The notes: generated by a model not told the origin, from the sequence alone. A stretch of DNA of 33,779 nucleotides from Xylophilus ampelinus (GCF_901875635.1 NZ_CABFMN010000120.1:1-33779); one strand, 5' to 3'. Shown: positions 15,306-23,869, counted from the stretch's first letter. Numbers and translations are program-made.

Positions 15306-15878
15306 TCAGCCCGGCAGCAGCACCTTGTTGACGACGTGAATCACGCCGTTGGACTGGTAGACGTCGGCGGTGGTGACGGTCGCGGTCCCGCCCTTGGCAT
15401 CGGTGATCATCACCATCCCGCCACTGGTGGTCGCCGTGAGCGTGCCACCGCTGGCGGTCTTGAGCATCGCGCGCCCGCCGCCCTGGGCGATCAGGTTCAT
15501 CAGCGCCTTCGCGTCGAGTTTGCCGGGGACGACGTGGTAGGTCAGCACGGTGGTCAGCGTGCCCTTGTTCTCGGGCTTGAGCAGGGTGTCGACCGTGCCG
15601 GACGGCAGTGCGGCGAAGGCCGCGTTGGTGGGCGCGAACACCGTGAACGGGCCTGGGCCCTTGAGCGTGTCGACCAGCCCCGCCGCCTTCACTGCGGCCA
15701 CCAGCGTGGTGTGGTCCCTGGAGTTGACTGCGTTGTCGATGATGTCCTTGGTCGGGTACATCGGCGCGCCGCCGACCATCGGGTTGCTCATGCCGCCGCT
15801 GCCCTGCATGCCCATGCCGCCGGCGCAGGCGCCCAGCAGCACCGACAGGCTCAGTGCGAGCGCGAGTTTCTTCTTCAT
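15306..15878 (-). CDS. Fasciclin-domain lipoprotein
   Basis: A 190-residue envelope protein. The leader MKKKLALALSLSVLLGAC has a lipobox (LGAC) with Cys18 as the lipidated residue, followed by a Gly/Met-rich linker. One fasciclin (FAS1) domain covers about residues 45-190: DIIDNAVNSRDHTTLVAAVKAA, the H1 motif GPFTVFAPTNAAF, YHVVPGK, and H2-like NGVIHVVNKVLLPG. FAS1 domains mediate adhesion or protein contacts. AAGGAG seven bases before the ATG at 15878 fixes the start. Likely a single gene. Confidence 0.92.
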   Translation of the reverse strand: MKKKLALALSLSVLLGACAGGMGMQGSGGMSNPMVGGAPMYPTKDIIDNAVNSRDHTTLVAAVKAAGLVDTLKGPGPFTVFAPTNAAFAALPSGTVDTLLKPENKGTLTTVLTYHVVPGKLDAKALMNLIAQGGGRAMLKTASGGTLTATTSGGMVMITDAKGGTATVTTADVYQSNGVIHVVNKVLLPG

Positions 15879-16028
15879 GGAGTTCTCCTTGCGTGAGTTC
15901 AACCTGCGGAATCCGCCGTCAGTTCGGAGGCGCCGTCGGGCGCTTGATGCCGATACGGCCGCTGACGTGAAGCGGATTCAGCGTGTGCGCAAAAAAGCTC
16001 GGGAAGAAGGTGGGATGGGACCGGAGGC

Positions 16029-16697
16029 TCAGGGGACGGGCGGCGTGCGCATGAAAGAGAACCGGCGCTCGGCCGATTCGGTCTCGGGCATCACATAGAC
16101 CACGCCGCGGTTGCTGCCCAGCGTCGGCTTGACGTAGCTGTCATAGAACGCCGCCGGCACGTTGATGCATCCGTAGGAGATGCGGTTGTCGGCGATGGTG
16201 GGCGTGGCCAAGCGCTCGAGTCGGCGGTCGGCCTTGTTGGCAGTGCGCACGCGATGCATCGACACGGCGGCGTCGTAGTCGACCCACACGATGTCTTCGC
16301 CATTCGAATTCACGCCGGGCTCGGAGGCGAAGCGGCCCGCGGGCGTGGTGCGCTCCTGCGGGCGGATCTGCGCCATCGGCCGTTCGCCGATGCCAGGCAC
16401 CGAGTCGTCGCCCTTGGCCAGACCCAGCAGCACGGGCGACGTGCCGCGCAGCGTTCCGTCCGGCGCGAACACATGCACGCGCGCACGTTGCTTGTCGACC
16501 ACGGCGAAGGCCTGGCCGCGGTTGTCCTGCGCGGCGATGGCGCGTTGCACGAGTTGCGCCACTTCGGGCGACGGCGCCTCCGCTGCGCGCGTGCGGGCGT
16601 ACGCCGGTGCGACCGCCACGATGCCAGCGGCCAACACGGTGAGGATCGACGTGCGCAGACGATGGAGCGAAGTCGTCGAGGGACAGGTCATGGCCAT
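16029..16697 (-). CDS. L,D-transpeptidase catalytic-domain protein
   Basis: A 222-residue exported protein. An N-terminal hydrophobic stretch ends near AYARTRA (signal peptide). The catalytic part shows MHRV and the signature SYGCIN with the nucleophilic Cys, plus FASEPGVNSNGEDIVWVDYD upstream, as in L,D-transpeptidases that cross-link or anchor peptidoglycan in the periplasm. The usual SHGC(I/V)R signature is here SYGCIN: Tyr for His and Asn for Arg. The start is uncertain. I use 16697, with another ATG at 16691. It follows the small Pro-rich gene on the same strand. Confidence 0.8.
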   Translation of the reverse strand: MAMTCPSTTSLHRLRTSILTVLAAGIVAVAPAYARTRAAEAPSPEVAQLVQRAIAAQDNRGQAFAVVDKQRARVHVFAPDGTLRGTSPVLLGLAKGDDSVPGIGERPMAQIRPQERTTPAGRFASEPGVNSNGEDIVWVDYDAAVSMHRVRTANKADRRLERLATPTIADNRISYGCINVPAAFYDSYVKPTLGSNRGVVYVMPETESAERRFSFMRTPPVP

Positions 16698-16794
16698 GGC
16701 AAGTCGCGGCGTGGCCGCTTCGTCAAATGCAAAAGGCCATGCCACGGCTGGCGCGCAGGCGCGCCCAGTCGCTGCACGGCCGGGAGCGCCCGCG

Positions 16795-17082
16795 TCAGTT
16801 GCGGTCGGCGCGCGCCGGACGCATCGGCTGGGCGGCCGGTGCGGCGGGTTGCGGGCTCGTCGTCGCGGCCGACGGCGGCGCGCTGTTGGCGCCCATCGAG
16901 CCGCCCGGGTTCTGCGGCATGGTGCCGGTGGTGCCCATCGGTCCACCGGCCGGGTTCTGCTGGCCCGCGGCGGTGGCGGGGTTCGGCGGCACGGTGGTGG
17001 GCGGGTTGCCCTGGGCGATGGCGATGCTCGCGGTCGCGCCGAAAGCGAGGGCGGCGCCGAGGGTGGCGAGGGTGGTCTTCAT
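16795..17082 (-). CDS. Small secreted Pro/Gly/Ala-rich protein
   Basis: A 95-residue protein with a clear signal peptide (MKTTLATLGAALAFGATASIAIA, predicted cut after AIA before Q). The remaining 70 residues are low-complexity, rich in Pro, Gly, Ala, Asn and Thr, without Cys. AAGGAG seven bases before the ATG at 17082 supports the start. I recognise no family. The composition suggests a disordered periplasmic or surface protein. It may share a transcript with the L,D-transpeptidase, 97 bases downstream. Confidence 0.65.
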   Translation of the reverse strand: MKTTLATLGAALAFGATASIAIAQGNPPTTVPPNPATAAGQQNPAGGPMGTTGTMPQNPGGSMGANSAPPSAATTSPQPAAPAAQPMRPARADRN

Positions 17083-17367
17083 GGTCGAGGCTCCTTGGGT
17101 AATCGTGGATGAAGGGAAGGCTGTCGGCCGGCGGTCCGGCCCCGGCGCTCTGCCGTCGTTCGCGCCCTGCCAGGCCCTGGCCTGTGGAGAGCGCGGCAGC
17201 ACGCCAGCGCGAGCCCTCAAGCTAACGGCCATGCGGCGCGCCCGGGTCGGCACCGCGCCCCCACGCCTGTAGGAGCGGGGCGCCGCGCCGGGGCGGCGTG
17301 GCCCGGCAGGGCGTGGTGCCCGTCCCTACAATCCCCGCACATCGAACGCGACGAGGAGGAGCCCCAC
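17083..17367. promoter_or_regulatory. Divergent 285-base intergenic region
   Basis: It separates the small secreted gene (leftward) from the adhesin-E-like gene (rightward). A TACAAT hexamer at 17327-17332 is a good -10 candidate for the rightward gene, without a convincing -35. Several GC-rich inverted repeats are present, such as GGCCGG/CCGGCC near 17129, but none is distinctive in this base composition. Confidence 0.35.
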
Positions 17368-17790
17368 ATGCGATTCGCAGCGCTTCTTCCGGCCGCCGTG
17401 CTGTTCGGCACCGCGGCCCTCGCGCAGTCCCCATCCAACTGGTTCACCGTCACCGGCGACCCCGAACGGGTCGGGGTCGACACCGTGCAGGTCGACCCCG
17501 TGGCCGTCGCGCGCGACGCCGACGGCAAGACCATGAACATCCGCGTGAACCGCGCGGCCTTGCGCCACAACTGGGACGGCGTGCCCTACCGCTCCTACGA
17601 CGCGCAAGTGGTGTTCCGCTGCGCCGAGCGCCGGGCCGAGTACCGCGCCGTGACCTACTACATGGCGCCGCTGTGGCGCGGCGACCCGCACCTCACGGTC
17701 GACTACGCGGACAAGCCGCGGCCGATGCTTTTCAAGGACGCCCTGCCCAACCCCACAGAGCGCATCGTGCGCGCCGCCTGCGGCACTTGA
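17368..17790 (+). CDS. Small exported protein, surface-adhesin-E-like
   Basis: A 140-residue protein with a signal peptide (MRFAALLPAAVLFGTAALAQ, cut after ALA). The mature part is a small beta-rich domain with two Cys: FRC in the middle and AACGT at the C-terminus, probably a disulfide. The pattern (WFTVTGDPERVGVDT, then a basic strand NIRVNRA, then YDAQVVFRC) resembles the surface-adhesin-E-like proteins frequent in Comamonadaceae. This assignment is tentative. A strong GAGGAGGAG ribosome-binding site lies nine bases before the ATG. Monocistronic and convergent with malate synthase. Confidence 0.65.
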   Translation: MRFAALLPAAVLFGTAALAQSPSNWFTVTGDPERVGVDTVQVDPVAVARDADGKTMNIRVNRAALRHNWDGVPYRSYDAQVVFRCAERRAEYRAVTYYMAPLWRGDPHLTVDYADKPRPMLFKDALPNPTERIVRAACGT

Positions 17791-17800
17791 GCGAGCGGGT

Positions 17801-17863
17801 TTTCAAGCAAAAAGTGGCCGCAGCGCCCGTGGAGTGGGCGCAGGAAGCTATCAATTCGATAGC
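17801..17863 (+). repeat. Dispersed 60-bp element, copy C
   Basis: The best-preserved copy: TTTCAAGCAAAAAG, TGGCCGCA, GCGCCC/GGGCGC arms separated by seven bases (17823-17841), then GCTATCAATTCGATAGC (17847-17863). It starts ten bases after the adhesin-E-like stop. Read from the malate synthase side it runs palindrome, GC hairpin, GGCCAC, TTTTT, that is, a second terminator behind the one at 17879. Confidence 0.85.
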
Positions 17864-17873
17864 ACGCGAGGCA

Positions 17874-17898
17874 AGAAAACGGCACCCGGAGGTGCCGT
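17874..17898 (-). terminator. glcB: Rho-independent terminator of malate synthase
   Basis: A perfect 8-bp stem ACGGCACC/GGTGCCGT with a four-base loop (17879-17898) is followed on the minus strand by TTTTCTTG. It lies 31 bases past the glcB stop and is a textbook intrinsic terminator in that direction. Confidence 0.85.
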
Positions 17899-17929
17899 CG
17901 TGCAGTTGGCTGATGCGGGCCGCCGCCGA

Positions 17930-20125
17930 TCAGGCCGCCGTGCCTTTCACCTTCAACCGCCACGCATGCAGCAGCGGCTCGGTGTAGCCGCTGGGCTGCT
18001 CGACGCCCTTGAACACCAGGTCCTGCGCGGCCTGGTAGGCGGCGCTGGTCGTGAAGTTGCCGGCCATCTTGCGGTACAGCGGGTCGCCGGCGTTCTGCTG
18101 GTCGACCACCGCGGCCATGCGCTCGAAGGTGGCGTTGACCTGCTCCTTGGTGACGACGCCGTGCAGCAGCCAGTTGGCGATGTGCTGGCTGCTGATGCGC
18201 AGCGTGGCGCGGTCTTCCATTAGGCCCACGTCGTGGATGTCAGGCACCTTGGAGCAGCCCACGCCCTGGTCGATCCAGCGCACCACGTAGCCCAGGATGC
18301 CCTGCACGTTGTTGTCCAGCTCCTGCTGCTTCTCGGCGTCGGTCCAGTTCGGCGTCGCGGTGATCGGCACCTGCAGCAGGTCGTTGAGGATGGCGTCGCG
18401 CTCGGCCTCGGCGTCGATCTTCTCCAGTTCCTTCTGCACGTCGGCCACGTTCACCTGGTGGTAATGCAGCGCATGCAGCGTGGCCGCGGTGGGCGAGGGC
18501 ACCCAGGCGGTGTTGGCGCCGGCCTTGGGGTGGGCGATCTTCTGCTTGAGCATGTCGGCCATCAGGTCGGGCATGGCCCACATGCCCTTGCCGATCTGCG
18601 CCTTGCCGCGCAGGCCGCAGTTCAGGCCGGTGAGCACGTTGTTGCGCTCGTAGGCCGCGATCCACTTCGTGCCCTTGATGTCGCCCTTGCGCAGCATCGG
18701 GCCGCCCTGCATGGCGGTGTGCATCTCGTCGCCGGTGCGGTCGAGGAAGCCGGTGTTGATGAAGGCCACGCGCGCCGGCGCGGCGGCGATGCAGGCCTGG
18801 AGGTTGACGCTGGTGCGGCGCTCCTCGTCCATGATGCCCAGCTTGACGGTGTTGGCCGGCAGGCCCAGCAGTTGCTCGACGCGGCCGAACAGCTCGTTGG
18901 CGAAGGCCACTTCCGCCGGGCCGTGCATCTTGGGCTTGACGATGTAGATGCTGCCGGTGCGCGAGTTGCGCAGTCCGTTGGCACCCTTGCCCGCGAGGTC
19001 GTAGGTCGCGATGGCCGTGGTGATCACCGCGTCCATGATGCCCTCGGGGATCTCCTTGCCACCTTCCCACAGGATCGCCGGGTTGGTCATCAGGTGGCCC
19101 ACGTTGCGCACGAACATGAGCGAGCGGCCATGCAGCTTGACTTCGCCCTGGCCGTCGGGCGCGGTGTAGACGCGGTCGGCGTTCAGGCGGCGCGTGAAGG
19201 TCTTGCCGCCCTTGGCCACGTCCTCGGTCAGCGTGCCGAGCTGGATGCCGAGCCAGTTGCTGTACGCGAGCACCTTGTCCTGCGCGTCGACCACCGCCAC
19301 CGAGTCTTCCAGGTCGAGGATGGTCGAGAGCGCCGATTCGAGGACCACGTCGCTCACGCCGGCCGGGTCGGTCTTGCCGATGGGCGTGCTGCGGTCGATC
19401 TGGATGTCGATGTGGATGCCGTTGTGCTTGAGGAGGATCGACGACGGACTCGCCGCATCGCCCTGGTAGCCGACGAAGGCGGCCGGGTCCTGCAGGTGCG
19501 TGCTGCTGCTGTGCAGCTTCACCACGAGCTGGCCGTCCTTCACGCTGTAGCCGGTCGCGTCCTTGTGCGAGCCGTTGGCCAAAGGCGCCGCCTGGTCGAG
19601 CACCTCGCGCGCGAAGGCGATCACCTTGGCGCCGCGGATCGGGTTGTAACCCTTGCCCTTCTCCGCCCCGCCGTCTTCGGGGATCGCGTCGGTGCCGTAC
19701 AGCGCGTCGTACAGCGAGCCCCAGCGCGCGTTGGCGGCGTTGAGCGCGTAGCGGGCATTGAGGATCGGCACCACCAGCTGCGGGCCGGCCTGCAGCGCGA
19801 GTTCGGCATCCACGTTGGCGGTGGTGGCCTTCACGCCCTGGGGCTGCGGCAGCAGGTAGCCGATCTTCTCGAGGAAGGCGCGGTACGCGGGCATGTCGGC
19901 GATCGGGCCGGGGTGGGCCTTGTGCCAGGCGTCCATCTCCAGCTGGATGCGGTCGCGCTCGGCCAGCAGGGCGGCGTTCTTGGGTGCGAGGTCGTGGACG
20001 ATGGCGTCGAAGCCTTTCCAGAAGGCATCGCTCGAAATGCCGGCGCCGGGCAGCACCTGGTCTTCGATGAAGCGGTACAGCTCGGTCGCCACCTGGAGGC
20101 GCTGGGTCGTCGTGCGTTCGGTCAT
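17930..20125 (-). CDS. glcB: Malate synthase G
   Basis: Condenses glyoxylate with acetyl-CoA to malate, feeding glycolate/glyoxylate or acetate carbon into central metabolism in the cytoplasm. The length of 731 residues matches the G isoform (about 720), not the shorter A isoform. Recognised segments are [10 protein letters not shown] and the VFQ-less N-terminal clasp, [43 protein letters not shown], and the active-site region [14 protein letters not shown] around residues 427-440. The final domain ends [13 protein letters not shown]. The start [13 protein letters not shown] matches the family. It is followed by a clear terminator. glcDEF is not nearby. The divergent neighbour is a racemase-family gene. 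Confidence 0.96.
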   Translation of the reverse strand: MTERTTTQRLQVATELYRFIEDQVLPGAGISSDAFWKGFDAIVHDLAPKNAALLAERDRIQLEMDAWHKAHPGPIADMPAYRAFLEKIGYLLPQPQGVKATTANVDAELALQAGPQLVVPILNARYALNAANARWGSLYDALYGTDAIPEDGGAEKGKGYNPIRGAKVIAFAREVLDQAAPLANGSHKDATGYSVKDGQLVVKLHSSSTHLQDPAAFVGYQGDAASPSSILLKHNGIHIDIQIDRSTPIGKTDPAGVSDVVLESALSTILDLEDSVAVVDAQDKVLAYSNWLGIQLGTLTEDVAKGGKTFTRRLNADRVYTAPDGQGEVKLHGRSLMFVRNVGHLMTNPAILWEGGKEIPEGIMDAVITTAIATYDLAGKGANGLRNSRTGSIYIVKPKMHGPAEVAFANELFGRVEQLLGLPANTVKLGIMDEERRTSVNLQACIAAAPARVAFINTGFLDRTGDEMHTAMQGGPMLRKGDIKGTKWIAAYERNNVLTGLNCGLRGKAQIGKGMWAMPDLMADMLKQKIAHPKAGANTAWVPSPTAATLHALHYHQVNVADVQKELEKIDAEAERDAILNDLLQVPITATPNWTDAEKQQELDNNVQGILGYVVRWIDQGVGCSKVPDIHDVGLMEDRATLRISSQHIANWLLHGVVTKEQVNATFERMAAVVDQQNAGDPLYRKMAGNFTTSAAYQAAQDLVFKGVEQPSGYTEPLLHAWRLKVKGTAA

Positions 20126-20358
20126 GCGTGTTCTCGGCGTGCGGCGGGGCCGCAAAAAGGGTTGGCAGGGTGGTCGGGCGGCGCAAGCCCGCAAGCATGC
20201 GGCCGACGCGCAGTCCACACTGTATTAGAGACGGAGCAGCAGATTAATCTCCGGATTGGGCGATGATTCGTGACAAAAATGAATGTAATTAATGGGGGCT
20301 CGCCGCGCATGAGGTCCTGGCTGACGGCCCTGTCATCAGCGCTGCGTACGATGGCCCC
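20126..20358. promoter_or_regulatory. Divergent promoter region, glcB / racemase
   Basis: 233 bases with an AT-rich core at about 20220-20300, where both promoters are expected. It contains a perfect 10-base palindrome AGATTAATCT at 20241-20250 and a second AT-rich stretch GTAATTAATGG. No regulator gene is adjacent, so the controlling protein is unknown. Confidence 0.45.
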
Positions 20359-21051
20359 ATGACTTTGCACATTGGCATCGTGGGCTGCTCTGCCGAGGGC
20401 GCGGCCCTGTGTTACCGCACGATCTGTGCCGAAGGGGCGGCTCTGCTCGGCCCGCATGCGCACCCCGAGGTGTCGATGCACACGCCCTCGCTGGCCGAGT
20501 ATGTGGACTGCCTGGAGCGCGGCGATCTCGAGGGCGTGGGCGAACTGATGCTCGGCTCGGCCCGCAAGCTGGCCGACATCGGCGCGGACTTCCTGGTCTG
20601 CCCCGACAACACCATCCACCAGGCCTTCGACTTCGTCGCCGCGCGCTCGCCGCGCCCTTGGCTGCACATCGCCGAGGTGGTGGCCGACGAGGCGGTGCGG
20701 CGCGGCTTCACGCGCATCGGCATCACCGGCACGCGCTGGCTGACCGACAGCGAGGTCTATCCCGCCGCCTTCGCCGAACGCGAGCTGGGCTACATGCGCC
20801 CGAGCGAGGCCGAGCGCGACGACATCCAGCACTTCATCATGGACGAACTGGTGCCGGGCATCCGCAGCGCCGAGGCCGTGGCCTGCTTCCAGCGCGTGTT
20901 CGACCGCATGAAGGGCGAAGGCTGCGACGCGGTGGTGCTGGGCTGCACCGAGATCCCGCTGGTGATGAGCGACGCCAACTCGCCGCTGCCGACGCTGGAT
21001 TCGACGCGCCTGCTGGCGCGCGCGGCGCTGCAGCGCGCGGTTCAGGGCTGA
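20359..21051 (+). CDS. Aspartate/glutamate racemase family protein
   Basis: A 230-residue cofactor-independent racemase-fold protein. The two catalytic Cys are both present: Cys81 in VCPDNT and Cys196 in LGCTEIP. The N-terminal strand HIGIVGCSAEGAALCYR and the interdomain GITGTRWLTDSEVY follow the YgeA/aspartate-racemase pattern. This supports an active racemase or a related C-N/C-C lyase, but the amino acid substrate is not evident. The 3' end overlaps the convergent TetR gene by ten bases. The ribosome-binding site is weak. Confidence 0.88.
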   Translation: MTLHIGIVGCSAEGAALCYRTICAEGAALLGPHAHPEVSMHTPSLAEYVDCLERGDLEGVGELMLGSARKLADIGADFLVCPDNTIHQAFDFVAARSPRPWLHIAEVVADEAVRRGFTRIGITGTRWLTDSEVYPAAFAERELGYMRPSEAERDDIQHFIMDELVPGIRSAEAVACFQRVFDRMKGEGCDAVVLGCTEIPLVMSDANSPLPTLDSTRLLARAALQRAVQG

Positions 21052-21635
21052 GATGCGACCAGGCTGGCGTCGATCCAGCCGGCGAGCTCGCCGGCGGTGG
21101 CCGGCGCCGGCATGAACAGCACGCGAAAGAGCAGTGGCGCCACCAGCACGTCCATCAGGCGCTCGACCGGCGGCGCCGCCTCGCCGCGTGCCTGCGCGCG
21201 GTCGAGCAGCACGCCGATCTGCATCGCGACGTAGTTCGCGCAGCGGCACGAAGGGCGGTCGTCGGGCGACTGCGCAGACAGTACGTCGCGCAACATCCCG
21301 CGGCCGGGCTGCGAGGACATCTCCTCGTTGTACTGCTCGGCCCAGGCCAGCAGGTCGCCGCGCAGCGAGCCGGTGTCGGCCGGTTCGCCCTCGGGCCGCA
21401 TGCGTTCCACCGACACATCGGCCAGCAGCTCGGCCAGGTCGCCCCAGCGGCGGTAGATGGTCGAGGGCGTGACGCCCGCGCGTGCGGCGACCATCGGCAC
21501 GGTGAGGGCCTCGCGCCCGTGCTCGGCGGCCAGTTCGCGCGCGGCCCGGTGCACCGCTTCCTGCACGCGCGCGCTGCGGCCGCCGGGACGCGGTGCGGTG
21601 CGGGATGTCGAGGAAGAAAGGGCCGTCGTCGCCAT
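21042..21635 (-). CDS. TetR-family repressor
   Basis: A 197-residue regulator. The N-terminal helix-turn-helix lies at about residues 26-70 (AVHRAARELAAEHGREALTV, then VAARAGVTPSTIYRRWGD). The C-terminal helical ligand domain belongs to the TetR branch with a variable effector pocket. The start at 21635 (MATTALSSS) places the HTH after a short flexible leader. It is divergent from the MFS exporter, and two copies of a 19-base palindrome lie between them. This is the classical layout of a repressor controlling itself and an efflux pump. Confidence 0.92.
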   Translation of the reverse strand: MATTALSSSTSRTAPRPGGRSARVQEAVHRAARELAAEHGREALTVPMVAARAGVTPSTIYRRWGDLAELLADVSVERMRPEGEPADTGSLRGDLLAWAEQYNEEMSSQPGRGMLRDVLSAQSPDDRPSCRCANYVAMQIGVLLDRAQARGEAAPPVERLMDVLVAPLLFRVLFMPAPATAGELAGWIDASLVASQP

Positions 21636-21647
21636 GGTGTCGATGCT

Positions 21648-21666
21648 AACGCAAAGAATTTGCTTT
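21648..21666. promoter_or_regulatory. TetR operator, site 1 (imperfect)
   Basis: AACGCAAAGAATTTGCTTT agrees at 16 of 19 positions with the perfect palindrome at 21694. It sits 12 bases before the TetR start, where binding would block tetR transcription or initiation. Confidence 0.7.
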
Positions 21667-21693
21667 AGGGCGCGAAGGGGCGCACAATGCACA

Positions 21694-21712
21694 AACGCAA
21701 AGTCTTTGCGTT
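21694..21712. promoter_or_regulatory. TetR operator, site 2 (perfect palindrome)
   Basis: AACGCAAAGTCTTTGCGTT is a perfect 19-base palindrome ending 13 bases before the MFS ATG. Its centre is 46 bases from that of site 1. Two near-identical sites in a divergent TetR/exporter gap are strong evidence for the repressor's target. Confidence 0.8.
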
Positions 21713-21725
21713 AAAGGAATCCTCG

Positions 21726-22925
21726 ATGTCTGCCCCCGCCCTGGCCACGACGGCCGCCGCCACCCCGGGCCGCCTGCCGCCGCGTGCCGCCTTCGCGCTG
21801 GTGGTGACGCTGGTGATCACCTTCCTGGCGGCTTCGAGCGCGCCTTCGCCGCTGTACGCGCTGTACCGCGAGGCGTGGGGCTTCTCGGCGCTGGTGCTCA
21901 CCGTGGTCTTCTCCAGCTACGCCTTCGCGCTGCTGGCGGCGCTGCTGGTGTTCGGTGCGCTGTCCGACCACCTCGGCCGGCGCGCGGTGATCCTCGCGGC
22001 GCTGGTGCTGGAGATCGGCGCCATCGTGCTGTTCTGGCAGGCCGGTTCGGTGGGCTGGCTGATCGCCGCCCGGGTGCTGCAGGGCATCGCCACCGGCATG
22101 GCGACGAGCGTGCTGAGCGCGACGCTGCTCGACCTGAACCCGGCGCGCGGCGCCCTGTTCAATGGCCTGTCGCCCATGATCGGCATGGCGGTGGGCGCGC
22201 TGGGGGCCAGCGTGCTGGTGCAGTTCGCTCCCCAGCCGATGCACCTCGTCTACGAAGTCCTGCTCGCCGCGCTGGTGCTCCAGGCGCTGCTCGCACTGCG
22301 CCTGCCCGAGACCGTGACGCCGCGCCCCGGTGCCTGGGCTTCGATGGTGCCGCGCGCGCACGTGCCGCCGGCCGCCCGGGGGCTGGTGCTGCGGCTCATG
22401 CCGCTCAACACCGCCGGCTGGGCGCTGGGCGGCTTCTACCTGTCGCTGGGGCCCACGCTGGCGCGGCTCGTCACCGGCCGGGCCACGCCGCTGGCAGGCG
22501 GCGCCCTGATCGCCACGCTGGTGCTCACCGGCGCCGTCGCGATGTACGTGGTGCGCCAGCGCCCCGCGCGGCGCGTGCTGCGCGCCAGTGCGGCGTTGCT
22601 GGGCGTGGGCCTGGCGATCACGCTGCTCGGCGTGCACGCGCAGCAGGCCGTGCTCTTCTTCGGCGGCACGGTGGTCGCGGGCATGGGCTTCGGCGGCGGC
22701 TTCAATGCGGCGGTGCGCACCCTGGTGCCGGCCGCGACGCCCCACGAGCGCGCGGGCCTCATGTCCAGCTTCTTCGTGCTGAGCTACCTGGCCTTCAGCG
22801 TGCCGGCCATCCTGGCGGGCCTGGCCGTGGGCGCGTTCGGGCTGCATGCGACGACGCTGGGCTACGGCCTCGTGTTGCTGGCGCTGGCGGTGCTGGCCTG
22901 GGTGACGGCGCGCGCGCGAGCCTGA
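21726..22925 (+). CDS. MFS exporter, 12-helix type
   Basis: A 399-residue inner-membrane transporter with about 12 hydrophobic segments. Marks include SSAPSPLYALYREAWGFSALVLTVVF at the first helix and loop, motif A-like FGALSDHLGRRAV (about residues 76-88), and ARVLQGIATGMATSVLSATLLDL in helix 4. The proton-driven efflux role is inferred from the adjacent TetR gene and family. The ATG at 21726 has AAAGGA six bases upstream. An ATG at 21687 would put the operator inside the coding region and is rejected. The substrate is unknown but is probably also the TetR ligand. Confidence 0.9.
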   Translation: MSAPALATTAAATPGRLPPRAAFALVVTLVITFLAASSAPSPLYALYREAWGFSALVLTVVFSSYAFALLAALLVFGALSDHLGRRAVILAALVLEIGAIVLFWQAGSVGWLIAARVLQGIATGMATSVLSATLLDLNPARGALFNGLSPMIGMAVGALGASVLVQFAPQPMHLVYEVLLAALVLQALLALRLPETVTPRPGAWASMVPRAHVPPAARGLVLRLMPLNTAGWALGGFYLSLGPTLARLVTGRATPLAGGALIATLVLTGAVAMYVVRQRPARRVLRASAALLGVGLAITLLGVHAQQAVLFFGGTVVAGMGFGGGFNAAVRTLVPAATPHERAGLMSSFFVLSYLAFSVPAILAGLAVGAFGLHATTLGYGLVLLALAVLAWVTARARA

Positions 22926-22953
22926 ACCGGTGCCGGGCCGGGGTGGGCGGAGA

Positions 22954-22971
22954 TCGTCACGTTTGTGACGA
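22954..22971. terminator. Hairpin after the MFS exporter
   Basis: A perfect 7-bp stem TCGTCAC/GTGACGA with loop GTTT lies 29 bases past the exporter stop. No T-tract follows, so it is only a possible terminator or 3' stabiliser. Repeat copy D follows immediately. Confidence 0.4.
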
Positions 22972-23024
22972 ATTCGGCCGCAATGCCCGTGGGACGGGCG
23001 CTGGCGGCCGATTGCGAAATCGCC
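22972..23024 (+). repeat. Dispersed element, copy D (divergent)
   Basis: GGCCGCAATGCCCGTGGGAC and GGGCGC match the core of copy C (22976-23001). The terminal palindrome has a different sequence but keeps the symmetry (CGATT GCGA AATCG). It ends two bases before the stop of the leftward IclR gene. The A-run is lost. Confidence 0.5.
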
Positions 23025-23026
23025 GT

Positions 23027-23770
23027 TCAGCCCACCTTGCCCTGCAGTTGCTCCGCGGCGCGCTGCACGGCGGCGAGGTAGGCCGTGTCGTAACGGTGGG
23101 TCGGCATCGTGAGCGTGACCGCGCCGGCGATGGCGCCCTGCGCGCCGAACACCGGGGCCGAGATGCCCGCCACGTCGGCCAGGCGATCGCCCACGGCGCT
23201 GTACGCGCCGGCCTGGCGGATGGCGGCATACAGCGTCTGCTCGCGCGGGGTGGCACGGGCCTGGCAATCCGGGTCCCAGGCCGACAGCACGCGCCCGCCG
23301 GTGCCGGCCGACAGGGGCAGCACGTCGCCGGCCTGGATGTGGTCGCGCACCGGGTGCGGCGAATCGACGCGGTACAGGCACACGCGCACCGCCTCCGCGC
23401 CGCGGCCCTGCTTGACGTGGTAGGCCGCGCTCTCGCCGGTGGCCTGCACCAGCGCCCGCAGCACCGGCAGCACCACGTCGCCGAGCGAGAACGCCGCGGC
23501 ATAGACGCCATGCAGGCGGGCGATCTCGGCGCCGAGTGCGTAGCGCCCGTCGGGCCGGCGCTGCAGCAGGCCGGCGTGTTCCAGCGACGCCAGCAGGCGC
23601 AGCGCGGTGCTCTTGTAGAGCTGCGTGCGCAGCGCCAGTTCGGCCAGGCTCAGCGCGTCGTCGCCATCGCGGAACACCGCCAGCAGGCTGAGGGCGCGGT
23701 CCACGGCCGCGGCGCCGCCGGGTGCTGCCGCAGCGGCGGCCAGGGATTCGGTGCGGGCTTTGCGGGGCAT
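23027..23770 (-). CDS. IclR-family transcriptional regulator
   Basis: A 247-residue regulator. The winged HTH covers about residues 20-80 (VDRALSLLAVFRDG, then LSLAELALRTQLYKSTALRLLASLEHAGLL). The C-terminal effector domain carries the typical GRVLSAW region, VAGISAPVFGAQGAIAGAVTLTMP and a Cys/His-containing pocket. It is divergent from the HMG-CoA lyase/CoA-transferase operon, which it presumably controls in response to a pathway acid. A large inverted repeat lies between them. The gene ends against repeat copy D. Confidence 0.92.
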   Translation of the reverse strand: MPRKARTESLAAAAAAPGGAAAVDRALSLLAVFRDGDDALSLAELALRTQLYKSTALRLLASLEHAGLLQRRPDGRYALGAEIARLHGVYAAAFSLGDVVLPVLRALVQATGESAAYHVKQGRGAEAVRVCLYRVDSPHPVRDHIQAGDVLPLSAGTGGRVLSAWDPDCQARATPREQTLYAAIRQAGAYSAVGDRLADVAGISAPVFGAQGAIAGAVTLTMPTHRYDTAYLAAVQRAAEQLQGKVG

Positions 23771-23812
23771 GGAGGGCGGCAGATTGACAGGCAGAAGGGG
23801 TGCGGGTTGTAA

Positions 23813-23848
23813 TTCTGTCTTTCAAAATAATGTTCTGCAAGATAGAAC
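23813..23848. promoter_or_regulatory. Candidate IclR operator
   Basis: TTCTGTCTT (23813-23821) and AAGATAGAA (23839-23847) form an inverted repeat with eight of nine matching positions. A nested GTTCT-N7-AGAAC (23832-23848) adds a further half-site. It occupies the AT-rich middle of the 99-base gap between divergent iclR-type and lyase genes. Confidence 0.6.
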
Positions 23849-23869
23849 GATGAATTCCCTGGAGCCCGC

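Noticed and set aside
18233..20266. 677-codon open frame opposite malate synthase
   Set aside because: Same antisense artefact. The minus-strand reading is full-length malate synthase G.
21687..21725. Upstream ATG for the MFS exporter
   Set aside because: It would put the perfect operator palindrome inside the coding region, and the ATG at 21726 has the better ribosome-binding site.
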